Shown in pieces: positions 32,882-43,259 of a DNA stretch of 64,000 nt. The position numbers were made by a program, and so were the translations under genes. Every line of letters begins with the position of its first letter. The stretch's first letter is position 1. The stretch covers positions 9,523,338 through 9,587,337 of the forward strand of contig CM077820.1 of NCBI GenBank assembly GCA_039720395.1, written 5' to 3'. Source of the DNA: Liquidambar formosana. Taxonomy: Eukaryota > Streptophyta > Magnoliopsida > Saxifragales > Altingiaceae. The notes under the pieces are model-generated. The model was not told the origin of the DNA. It made no database searches and saw only the letters and a program-made list of their open reading frames with translations.

Positions 32882-33265
32882 ATTAAAACCATTATCAATT
32901 GGGTTTGACTGTATGCCCATTTTCACATAAAATCTAAAATCCATTTAGACCCACCAACCAATAATGTTAGAGATTGGAGAAAAGTAAAGCAATAGAAAAG
33001 TCAGCAATCTTGTTGTGTTTGAAATTGAACTATAATTGGCCACAACATGCCATTAACTTTCTATTTATAGGTATGGAGAATCCAACCCAATTGGGTCTAT
33101 CAAACTCCAGGGGATCTGTTATTTGATAGAACTCAGTTGTTCCCTTTATCTGCATGATATACTATGACAATCCACCACTATGTTAGTTGCCTACACCACT
33201 GGACCGTGGTGCCTTCTCCTCCTGTGCCCCACCTAGTGAAAATATTGGGATTTCAAAATTATTTG
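32882..33265. repeat. Dispersed repeat, copy 2 (partner at 25965)
   Basis: It is collinear with 25965-26370, 6.9 kb away in the same orientation. See that entry for the shared words. Confidence 0.6.
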
Positions 33266-35878
33266 TGCTGGAATTGCCTTGGGAAAATTCAAAAATTAGT
33301 TAGAATTAAGGGAGATAAAAATGGTAGAACTACAGGAGTGGGGTGGGTTTATGGGGTACATTATGGTTGTTAATTGAGGAATTCGGACAAAGAATTGTCA
33401 TCTCTCATTAAAAAAAAAACGAAAAATGGAGAAAAATAAATGTCACATGTTGTAATATTGTATTTACTATTTATTTTTTTGTGCCTTTTTTTTTAAAAAA
33501 AAAAATTCAGTTTTTTAGCACCTTAATTCTTAACATGGTTTTGTTTAAATTTTGCGAAGGAATCGAAATAGGATGGCCAATCATTAAAGAAAGATTGACC
33601 ATGAGCCAAGCTTGAAAAAGAGCGAGATGATCCAGTCTAGGGGCAACTCAATCCTAACCAAAGCTCAACCAAATCAACCCTAACTACTTGGTTGGTGAGT
33701 TGGAGGGCTGTATGGGTTGTCATTAGACTCTTAAAAATGTCCAGCCACAATTTTGTTATAGCGAAAATAGTGAAATTACATGCATGATCTTTGTATTTAA
33801 TTAGTCTTTTATTTTTACTTTTGCATGATCTTTGCATTTAATCTTTTATTTTTATTTTTATTATCAGCAATTGAAGAATTTATTAGGAACTCAAAAAAAT
33901 ACAAGCCAAATGATCTTTGCATTTACTTATTGCAAATTATGTAATGGTAACTTGTGGCCACTACAGAATGTGACATAAGTTCAAATTTTAACTAATGGGA
34001 AAAGTGAAAAATAAAAGATTATGATAATCAAAAAATAAAAATAGGAGTAAAAAATTCTTTGTATTTAGTTTAGTGTTTGACCTTCAAGGGCTCAAGGCCT
34101 CTTTAGATGGGGAGATTAATGAGGATTGTTAGATAAATATTTGTAATTTAAAATTAGAAAATAATCATGGATGAGGTTCCCCAACTTCCTCTTCTCCTGT
34201 CTTGTTGCAAACACATAAAGATAATCACATCAGCACATGAAGATGAGTTTCTATTAGGAACCTTTGTGCATTCATAGTTAACTTCCACCATTATGTACTT
34301 GGGCCACATATCTCCCAATTTTGAAAAGATTTGGAACCTTTTCGTTGCCTTTAAATTTTAGTTACTACAGTTACCCCCACCACCCTCTCCATTCAATATG
34401 TAGTTTCTACAGTTACCTCACCACTCTCGCCCTCAACCATTTGATGTTCGCATTTCAAAAGTCAAACGCAAAAAGCATGCAATGAGATGAAATTAATTTG
34501 GGTGGCTTTATTCACACCCCAAAAATCATTAGTTTTTTGAGATTTTTGATCATAATCCCATGTTAATTATAAGAGTTTTTCAACGATAGCCTCATACACA
34601 AATTCATTAACCTCATAGCCTATTTTGACATCAAATTAACAGATAACTCTTCTTTCACAAAAATATCATTTGTCTTATAACTCTCTCCATACAAACGGTG
34701 TCTCCATCTCCGCCGACCAATATAAATCCATTTTTTTTAGTTTTGGCCACAACTACTTGACTCAATGGATCAACCTAATTCTCACCACTTCTAATTTTCG
34801 TCATCACTCCCAAACATTTGAAGAGAACCACGGTCTACTTTTGCAACTTTTTTGCACAAAAAAAAAAAAAAATCATTTTTATATAAAGAAGAATAACATG
34901 TTATTGCAATCTCTCTGCACCCAAGAAAAAAAAAAACTAATTTTTATGTAAAGAACAATAACATGTTACTATTTAATAATATGTAATAAAATAATAACAT
35001 GATACTGTTTGAAAACATAATTTGCAAAATAATAAAACGTTACTGTTTTAAAAGTAAAATGGTTACAATTTTTTTTTTCCCCAGAGCTAACTAATCACAA
35101 TAGGTATCGTTTCGACGATTACGACAAATAGATTCCAAAAATACAAGTTTGATAAAAATGGGATTTGTATCTTATAAGTTATAGGCTTTTAAAAATTAGA
35201 AAATTTAGAAAACAAATTAGTTACATAAGGTACCCTTAATAACAAAAAAATGGGGTACCCCTACAAGCAAATAAGGTAAATTAAGATTGATTTTTTTTTT
35301 CTTTTCAAGATGGGGTTATTGATAATAGGAATACTTATATGTGGGCTAAAGGGTTAAGAAATCTTTTGATGGAGTAATTACTAAATCATTCTTCTAAATG
35401 GGGTATTGCTAATTTTCCCTTATTTTTATTTATTTTTTAATTAATTAATTATTTTTTTTTACAATCGATAGAAATTACCCTCATCCCCAATATCAATAAA
35501 TGGGTATCGATGATTCTTTATAAGTTTGAACCCGAGATCCTTCACTCAATGCTTATCTACCATCAAAATTTTAAAATCTCATTTATACTCTTTAAACCCC
35601 TAGCTTTTATTGTTAAAAATACCCTCATGCTTGAAATCCCACAAAAACCCTAACCCTAATCATAACCCAAACTCCAACCTTTTGTCATGGAGAAGAAGAG
35701 AAGTGGGTTTGACATATCTGGGTTTGGTGATGGTTTGAAAAAAAAAATCATCATCGTGCTAGTGTGATCGATCCGAAACATCCATAAAAGCAATGAATGA
35801 CTCAAATCAAAAGAGAAAAATTTGTTAAAGTGAACACGCCAGCCGCTCGTGATCTACACTATACTTCTCTTCTCTCTC

Positions 35879-35911
35879 TTCTTCTTCTTCTTCTTCTTCT
35901 TCTTCTTCTTT
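35879..35911. repeat. (CTT)n microsatellite
   Basis: About ten CTT units run uninterrupted in intergenic DNA. Confidence 0.9.
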
Positions 35912-36283
35912 TATGATAGAAACCGTCAAACCTGCCTAAACAGTTGGTGACAAAACATTTAAAAAATCAACCAGCCCACTGGTTTTTAGCACATACGGTT
36001 TAGCGATGGGTTGAAAATTTTGTAACCCGCCATTGGTGGGTTGGTTGGTATTTTGCTCTTAAACCGCTCCAAATCGACCCGCGCACATCCTTGCCACGCT
36101 CATGGATCTCTTTTGTTATGCTTCAAATTTCAAAGTTTGAATAAAAACACATTAAAATTTATAAGTTTCACATTTAAAAAATAATTCTCCAAATCATTAA
36201 ACTTTGAAAATCTACTGTACAATTTTCAAATAATAAATTAGTTTGAATGGATTGTAAATTGCTTTCATATACTCCCTCTATAC

Positions 36284-36464
36284 TAGGGGTGTTAATGGTT
36301 TTGGTTAAAACCGAGAACCAAACCGAACCGGGTGGTTTGGTTTGGTTTTTTTGTCATTAGGTTTGGTTATGGTTTTAATTTTAGAAAACCGAACTCAATT
36401 GGTTTGGTTTTGGTTTTCAATTTTAAAAAACCAAACCAAACTGAAAAACCGAAAAAACCGAAAA

Positions 36465-36522
<58 letters not shown>

Positions 36523-36981
36523 TAAAGTTTGTAAATTCCCAATTATAATAAGGGTAAAATAGGTAATGGGTTTGTTTTTGTTAATTTTAAGTTTCTTATT
36601 GTTTTCCTTTTTTTAGATTGGCATGTATTAAACTAGCTATTAATGTTGTGTGTGATATTGACATATTGATATATGTCAATATGTTTCTATTTTGATACAA
36701 TGTTTGTTTTTTTTAGTTGCTAATGTAATGCTTTTATTAAAAACGTTTTTATTTGGAGTTTGGCACATCTTTTTTTTCATTTTCAATTATTTGTTGTTAC
36801 TTGATAGGTTAAAACCGAAACCGAACCAAACCAAACCGAAATATAATGGTTTGATTTGGTTTGGTTTTTTTAAAGTATGGTTTGGTTTTGGTTTTGGTTT
36901 GGGAGGAACAAAACCGAAGTACAATGGTTTGGTTTGAAATCTCCCCTAAAACCGAACCAAACGGAACCATTAACACCCCTA
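36284..36981. mobile_element. hAT-like MITE, 8-bp TSD
   Basis: Perfect 17-bp terminal inverted repeats TAGGGGTGTTAATGGTT bound 698 bp. They are flanked by a perfect 8-bp duplication CTCTATAC (36276-36283 and 36982-36989). TAGGGGTG ends and 8-bp targets are typical of hAT elements. The sub-terminal parts are dense in GGTTTGG/CCAAACC words, and the centre holds a (TA)n run (about 36469-36518). There is no transposase. Open frames here are repeat artefacts. Confidence 0.93.
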
Positions 36982-37168
36982 CTCTATACCACAAAGATAG
37001 ATCACATGTGCTATTTTTTTTATTAAAAAATATTTGTCCACTTTGAAAAGTGAAACCAAAAATTTGCTTAACTTCATATAATATCCTTTGTTCTATCAAG
37101 AATTACTGTTTTTTTTTTTTTAATTTTTTTTATAAATTTTTTATAAATTTATTTTAACGTCTTCTAGA

Positions 37169-37784
37169 CAAGGGCGGAGCCAAGAGGGTGCTGGGGTACC
37201 TGCCCCTCCTCACCCATTAAATTTTTTCTTTCTTTTTCTCTACTTTTATTCTGATATTCTGAATTTGACTTTGGTGATTTTTTCTTTGATCCCTCACATT
37301 TTCTAATTTTACCCCTCCCTCTTTCATTTTTCCCTTCATATAGTTAATTCTTACCCTTTTTATTTCACAAAAATTTGATATTTCTAATTGTACCCCTTTT
37401 ATTATCAATGAATATTTACGTTTTACTCGTAGGGGTAACTTAGCCTTAAGAGTGTAATATTTCAAGTTTTTGGTTTTGAGTTTTAGTCTTAGTCGATACT
37501 TGCGGGAGGTTGCAGGTATTTGGGATTGACCCCAATTCCACGAACAGTCAACGAGGTGGAGTTGAGTCGTTGACAGTTTCATGTCATCGAAAAAAATATT
37601 AAAATTTTTGTTTTAATTTGTTCATAAATTTTTTTTTAGTTCTTGTTATTTTCTATTTCCATTTTTTTTTTGGGATCTAAAGAACATTACTAGAAGGCTA
37701 TTTCATATGATTCTTTAATTTATAAGATGAGGCAAAAAAAGAAGAAGTTAACTCTGCTAGAGTAGATTTTTGGCTCCGCTACCA
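37169..37784. mobile_element. hAT-like element, 8-bp TSD, decayed ends
   Basis: An exact 8-bp duplication CTTCTAGA (37161-37168 and 37785-37792) flanks 616 bp. The ends share GCGGAGCC/GGCTCCGC inverted words (CAAGGGCGGAGCC at the left, GGCTCCGCTACCA at the right). The interior is non-coding despite a 121-codon chance frame. Confidence 0.75.
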
Positions 37785-38135
37785 CTTCTAGAGTTGTAGT
37801 AAGGGAATGGAAGTCTTGGAAAAAAAAGAGTATAATCAATGCATTAATTGCTTTTTTTTTTTTTATTAAAAAAACTACTCCGTATGTGTTTTGAAATAAT
37901 ATAAGATTATATAAGTGATTGATTTCAAAAACATTCCCCTCTCTTTCTCTCTCTCACACACATGCGCACACACTCAAACATATATTCTAATTATTATTAT
38001 ACCTTCTTAGATTGATGGGCAATGAAAAAATAATTACAGTTTAATACAAATGACTACTAACTTGACTAAAAATGACTATTAACTATCATTATTTTCCCGA
38101 AGCCTGACCAATCTAAAATTCCCCCTTCCTATTAA

Positions 38136-39088
38136 GGCCCTGTTTGGGAAAACTGTAGCTTTTGCTTTTAGACAAAAGCAGAAGAGAATCAGAAGTTACG
38201 AGAAGCAAAAGAGAATCAATTTCTGTTTGGAAACTGTATTCAAAAGTGCTATTAGAGGTGAAAGTGATTTTTTATCTGTTTGGGAAGAACATTCGTTGTA
38301 GTTGTTATAACCCCAAATTGACTGAACTGTCCCTTATAATAAATTATTTTTTTATTTTTTTTTAGCTCTATTCGATATTAGTAGTGATTTTTTTTTTATT
38401 TATAAATATTAATGATTGAGGGTACCCTAGGCCGTACTCTTATTGAAATTTGAGCTTAGACTATTCTCCTAACAACCTAGGTGAAATGTCTTATATCCAC
38501 ACAAACAACAAGAGCGGTGATGCATCAAAAAGATAACCTTTAGAAAACACACACAAAACTTGACCTATTGTCCAACCCCATAAAGGTGTGTATTATTAAG
38601 AATTTTGCTTACGTTTTTTATTTTATTTTTTCCTTGCTTTTAAAAAAAAAATTCCAATAAGTATAAATCAATGAATGTATGAAGGGAGAAAAAAAAAAGA
38701 TTTGAAGTTTAAATTAGGATCGTATGGGTCCAAGTTGGTTGAAGTTACCAAGACATTGATGCCGGTAGGAAAGAAGAGCACAACCGCAAGAGAGAAGAGG
38801 ACTTGGGTCTAAAGTGGGGTTATTATCGTTTTGTTAAAAAGATATGGGTGGAAAAAATTGTTTCCATACTCAACCATTAAGGGTAGTTTTGGAAATATGA
38901 AAAGTTATTAAAATCCTCCGCAAAAGCTGACACCAGCTTTTGACTAAAAGTTGATGGCAGTCTGCTTGTTATAGAATCACTTTTTGAGTTTAAAAGTGAT
39001 TATGATTTAGATTACCAAACAGGATCAAAAGTGATTTTAAGCTTCAAAAGTGATTTTGGACCATCTAAAAGCTTAGCCAAACAGGGCC
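38136..39088. mobile_element. Harbinger-like non-autonomous element, TAA TSD
   Basis: Perfect 12-bp terminal repeats GGCCCTGTTTGG/CCAAACAGGGCC bound 953 bp, flanked by TAA (38133-38135 and 39089-39091). Inner ends share AAAAGC/GCTTTT-rich sequence for roughly 100 bp on each side. The middle (about 38390-38900) is unrelated AT-rich DNA and may be a captured or nested insert. There is no transposase. Confidence 0.88.
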
Positions 39089-39091
39089 TAA

Positions 39092-40320
39092 GACATTAGG
39101 AGAAGTACCCACATCTATTGGGTCATCATTCCTTGACCCCTCATACAATGTGACATTCCCAATACGCATAGAGAAGGCCACAACCGTCTAAAATCTTAAT
39201 AAGGAACTAATGACATGAAAGCTTCTGGTCGTCCTGTTTTCAGTCTCTAAAAAATCTCAGTGATTCTCAGTGATTCCCTTAGTTAAACTGCTGAGCTGGA
39301 CTTGGAAATCATTCTTGTGCTCCATTGCTACTACAAGATCTGCTCATCGATTACGAGTGTGATGTACAACAACTTGCGGAAGAATTCCTAATTTGGATGA
39401 ACCTCCAAAAATGAAATACAAAAAAGTACTAGTAGGAAGAGAAAACTCAAATGTCAGAATCGCGTGAAATTCAGTGGGTCAACTGAAATCGATGTACTAA
39501 TACTCCTTGCCTATGGCCAGGACATACGCCGCTTTTTGGGCAAATTCCTTCGCCTTGGCTCTCAAAAGCGTGTTTTTGCTATTTTTGATAATAATGTGTT
39601 GCGTAATTCTGCGAGCTGTGATTGTTGTTTGGGGTCTCCATTTTGCCAGTTTGCTACTTAAGTTTTGAACTTTTGATTTATACTTTTAGTTGGAATTTTC
39701 CTATTTTTGGAATTTTTAGTATTTTCATTAATTTTGTTATTTATTTCATTAAATTTATTGTTCTATTAGAACTAGGACTGGCAGCTCATACATGGGCTGC
39801 CTCTTTTCATTGTGAGGTTAATTTTTTTAATAATAAAGATCTTTTTTTTTTTGAAATTTATTTCTCTTCACTCGTGTATTTAAGTATGTTACTCTTTGAC
39901 CTGTAGATTTGAGTAATTTTAAGCAAAAGACGATGATCTTTTTCTTTCGTAAGCTTTCTGCTACTTCTGAGTAACTGACAGCCTCTCCATGCAAGTACTC
40001 GCGCAGCTTCATTATTGTACCCTTTTTTTTTTTTAACTTTCATTCTCTTCATTGGGTCACAGTAGTACTGGTAGAAAATTTTCCATACTTCCAATATGGA
40101 AGCTGTTTGAAGGACATGCCATGGGAAATATATATGGGAAAGGAAAAGAAATTAAGTCGGTGAGAACTGAACCAGGGACATATATATAACTATGGAAGTT
40201 TTTTTTCGAATAGGAAGTTAATATAGGAAGGTGGCTTGAATAGGAAATTAATTGACACAAAATTAGGACCAAAGCCTGCTCAAACACGGTAGATGGGGCA
40301 TTCGGGGAAAGGCTTCTCTT
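39092..40320. other. Intergenic, no feature recognised
   Basis: AT-rich spacer without gene motifs. The 65-codon frame at 39464 and others are short and unsupported. Confidence 0.5.
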
Positions 40321-40810
40321 TCTTTATTGTTTGGTAGAATGACTATTGTATCATGTGGGATCTACTAAATATCAATGGTTTAGATTTACTAGATGGTCCA
40401 ATTAATAGAGAAGATCCAAATTTGAGCACTCGAACATCAACAGATTTTTTTTTCCCTCTTCTATTTTAGTTTCTTTTGAGTGGGGCTTTCCATATTTCTC
40501 TCCTAGGTTTTTTATTCCTATACGAGGGGATTAAACTCAAGGGAGTTGTGCTTGTGAGGGCTGTGTAGAGAAGAGTATAAGAATGAGTAAGGGATGTGTT
40601 CTTGTTGTACTTGTACTCTTTGATCTTCAAATTTCAATCATTGTCGACGCCGATGGACATAGGCAGAAGGTCTATCACCCCACATATTTGCTCACGTTGT
40701 GTGTTATCTGTTTTCTTTACTTTCTCATCTGATTTTATCTATTCCTTTGTATTTGGTTTGCGATTGCCTTATCGGACATTGGTTCTGTAGTATAATTTCC
40801 GCAACAACAT
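40320..40810 (+). mobile_element. Possible copia-type LTR remnant
   Basis: The stretch ends with a run of features seen at the 3' end of many plant copia LTRs: a CTTGTACTCTTTGATCTTC segment, a GTCG-CGCCGATGGACATAGGC segment, then a T-rich part ending TTTCCGCAACAAC. No second LTR, primer-binding site or coding domain was found, so this would be a decayed solo LTR. It lies about 300 bp upstream of the GA20ox TATA-like site. Confidence 0.4.
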
Positions 40811-41103
40811 ATAACATAGTGTGGAAATCATTTCTCAGTTATAAATTTGGGCATCTCACAAAGTTTATCATTGCATCAATTCCCATAGGTTGTTTCCAAA
40901 AAAGGGGTAAGTTAGCATATCTTTCTCCCAGTAAACGCCAAATGCCATTGGGAAGCGCTAGTCCCTGGCAAAACGCTAGAAAAGACAAGCCATAGACCAT
41001 TTCTATAATTTTTTCATTGACGAGCACCTACCCTTGTAAATATTAATTCTCCTTCATGTCCTTTTTAGCAAACTACATATATACCTACATACATGTATAC
41101 AGG

Positions 41104-41111
41104 TATAAATA
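41104..41111 (+). promoter_or_regulatory. TATA-box candidate of GA20ox
   Basis: TATAAATA lies 300 bp upstream of the start codon, in a generally TA-rich stretch. If it is used, the transcript starts near 41135-41145 and has a 5' leader of about 260 bp. Confidence 0.4.
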
Positions 41112-41136
41112 TATATTTATACATCTATATATAGAT

Positions 41137-41158
41137 AGAGAGAGAGAGAGAGAGAGAG
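41137..41158 (+). repeat. (GA)n tract upstream of GA20ox
   Basis: About 11 GA units lie just downstream of the TATA candidate. They are complementary to the longer CT tract at 41285-41335. GA/CT repeats bind BPC/GAGA-type factors in plants. Confidence 0.85.
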
Positions 41159-41200
41159 TGAGAGGAATAAGATTCCAATTTTTGTTTACCGGTTTCTCCA

Positions 41201-41281
41201 ATGAACGGCCTTGGCTTTTCTTTATCACACCTCTCAAACTTATTAGTACTTCACTCTCCCCTCTTCTCTTCCATTAACTAA
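41201..41281 (+). other. Upstream ORF of 26 codons before GA20ox
   Basis: An ATG at 41201 opens a 26-codon frame that stops with TAA at 41279-41281, about 120 bp before the GA20ox start. It is in the same frame but separated by the stop. If the leader begins near the TATA candidate, ribosomes would meet this ATG first. Its context (CCAATGAAC) is moderate. Translation is not shown by sequence alone. Confidence 0.4.

Positions 41282-41284
<3 letters not shown>

Positions 41285-41336
<52 letters not shown>
41285..41336 (+). repeat. (CT)n tract in presumed GA20ox leader
   Basis: About 24 CT units lie about 70 bp before the start codon. Length variation is likely between alleles. Confidence 0.9.
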
Positions 41337-41337
<1 letters not shown>

Positions 41338-41404
41338 ACACCATTCTCAACTACTCTCTCACTCTTTTCATCACTTTGGCCTTCAAAAAAAAGATATTAA
41401 TGCA

Positions 41405-42952
41405 ATGGCCATTGATTGCATCTCAAACTTATCCTCCATGCCTCATGCACCAAAAGATGACCACAAAGACGAACAAAAGACACTAATTTTCGATGCATCC
41501 GTTCTTCGACACCAACCCAACATACCTGAACAGTTCATTTGGCCCGACGAGGAAAAGCCTTGCGCCAACGCACAAGAACTCCCTGTCCCACTCATCGACT
41601 TAGGCGGTTTCCTCTCTGGAGACCCAGTTGCCGCTCTAGAAGCTTCGAGGGTTGTTGGCGAGGCTTGCCAAAAGCATGGATTCTTCCTTGTTGTTAATCA
41701 TGGTGTCAATGCTAAACTCGTTTCTGATGCTCACCTGTACATGGACAACTTCTTTGAATTGCCGCTCTCTGAAAAGCAAAGAGCTCAAAGGAAACTTGGT
41801 GAGCACTGTGGTTATGCTAGTAGCTTCACTGGCAGGTTCTCGTCCAAGCTCCCATGGAAAGAAACCCTTTCTTTTCGATACTCAGCTGAGAAAAGTTCAT
41901 ACAACATGGTGGAAGAGTATTTTAGGAATAAAATGGGTGAAGATTTCAGTCAATTCGGGTACGGAAGAACATGACCATATGATTCATTTTCCACCATTTT
42001 TATTTATCTATATCTATTTCTCTTTTGAAGTCAGAAATATATTTATGGTTGAAAAGTTTTACATTCCACAGTGTCCAAATACTAGGTTTGATTTGACTTC
42101 ATATACCTGTTCAGGTTCTTTAACTAATAGTTTAACTTTTTAAGTTAAAAACTTAACATGGTATCAAAGCAATCAATGCATGACCAGCTATATTGTATTG
42201 CCTAATTCTTTAGCTCTGCTGCTTATGGGTTTTTATTTTCTTGTGTTCTAGGAGGGTTTACCAAGACTATTGTGAGGCCATGAGCACACTTTCACTTGGG
42301 ATCATGGAGCTCTTGGGGATGAGCCTTGGCGTTGGCAGGGCCAATTTTAGGGAATTTTTCGAAGAAAACGACTCAATAATGAGACTCAACTACTATCCAC
42401 CATGCCAAAAACCAGAACTTACTCTAGGGACAGGGCCTCATTGCGATCCGACGTCTTTAACTATCCTTCACCAAGACCAAGTGGGTGGCCTTCAAGTTTT
42501 CGTAGACAACGAATGGCGTTCCATTAGCCCGAATTTCAATGCTTTTGTCGTTAACATCGGCGATACCTTCATGGTAAGATAAATTTTTGTTACTCTAATG
42601 ATTGAAAAAAGCTTGAGTTTTGGATTTATAGTAATGAGGCTTTATGGGGGTTTTTATATATATATATATATATATTCAGGCTCTTTCAAATGGAAGATAC
42701 CAGAGTTGCTTGCACAGAGCCGTGGTGAACAGCGAGACGCCGAGGAAATCTCTTGCTTTCTTTTTGTGTCCAAAAATGGATAAGGTGGTTAGTCCACCAA
42801 CAGAATTGGTGGACACCAACAGCCCTAGAATATACCCTGATTTCACATGGCCAACGTTGCTTGAATTTACACAAAAGCATTACAGGGCTGACAGGAAGAC
42901 TCTTGAAGTCTTCTCAAACTGGCTTCAACAGAAAACAGCTGAAGTGGTGTAA
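41405..42952 (+). CDS. GA20ox: Gibberellin 20-oxidase, 3 exons, complete
   Basis: This Fe(II)/2-oxoglutarate-dependent dioxygenase of the cytosol oxidises GA12/GA53 in steps to GA9/GA20, the precursors of active gibberellins. Exons: 41405-41958, 42252-42573, 42680-42952. The spliced length is 382 residues, normal for the family. Motifs: LPWKETLSF (149-157) and [10 protein letters not shown] (230-239), both characteristic of GA20ox; the iron triad His248-x-Asp250 and His304; and the 2-oxoglutarate contact Arg314-x-Ser316. The N-terminal DIOX_N region spans about 60-170 and the 2OG-Fe domain about 225-325. Introns are 293 and 106 bp with GT/AG ends, at the positions usual for the family. ATG context GCAATGGCC is good. 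All key residues are present. Assignment to a particular GA20ox paralogue is not possible from this alone. Confidence 0.97.
42159..42170 (+). other. tRNA-Met primer-binding-site-like word in GA20ox intron 1
   Basis: TGGTATCAAAGC follows AACTTAACA, the same arrangement as the LTR end plus PBS of the TRIM at 60337. It differs from the canonical TGGTATCAGAGC by one base. It could be the remnant of a TRIM LTR in the intron, but the right-hand LTR was not found. Confidence 0.35.
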
Positions 42953-43206
42953 TTTAAGGTGTCGTCCCCAAACAGAGGGGGTCCTTGTGTAATGTCTCAC
43001 TGCCAAAGAAAGCGACGTCGACGAGAGGAGAGGAATGGAGTGGGGAAGAGTAATTGGGAGATGCTTGTGCCAAAGTTTGGAGGAGGACAAATGCAAAATT
43101 AATTTAGAGGAAAAAGGCCGAGGTTTTTTGTGATAAGGCTAATGGGCTTTTGTGACTTAGCTTTTAGTGATGAACAAAAAGGCCAGACAAGAGATAAAAA
43201 GGAGTC

Positions 43207-43212
43207 AATAAA
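43207..43212 (+). terminator. Polyadenylation signal AATAAA of GA20ox
   Basis: AATAAA lies 255 bp after the GA20ox stop codon in AT-rich sequence, suitable for a 3' UTR of about 280 bp. Confidence 0.5.
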
Positions 43213-43259
43213 GAGCGAAAAATGAGCTAATTTTTGTATTTTTGTCTTATAATGTAGAA

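Larger units (their letters stand above)
32046..36275. other. Intergenic, dispersed repeat copies only
   Basis: No gene is recognised. The stretch holds the partner of the 25965 repeat (32882-33265) and a segment at about 32270-32420 that aligns with 44770-44925. It also has small local duplications (for example TTTCTACAGTTACC near 34350-34420 and AACATGTTA blocks at 34890-34970), a (TTC)n tract at about 35879-35910 and long A/T runs. A B-box-like word with an A-rich tail on the minus strand at about 35450-35550 hints at a decayed SINE. Confidence 0.55.

Noticed and set aside
36332..37099. Several frames of 76-96 codons around 36.3-37.1 kb
   Set aside because: They are translations of GGTTTGG and (TA)n arrays inside the hAT-like element.
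39464..39661. 65-codon frame resembling the end of a retroelement ORF
   Set aside because: Short, without conserved motif or neighbouring domains.
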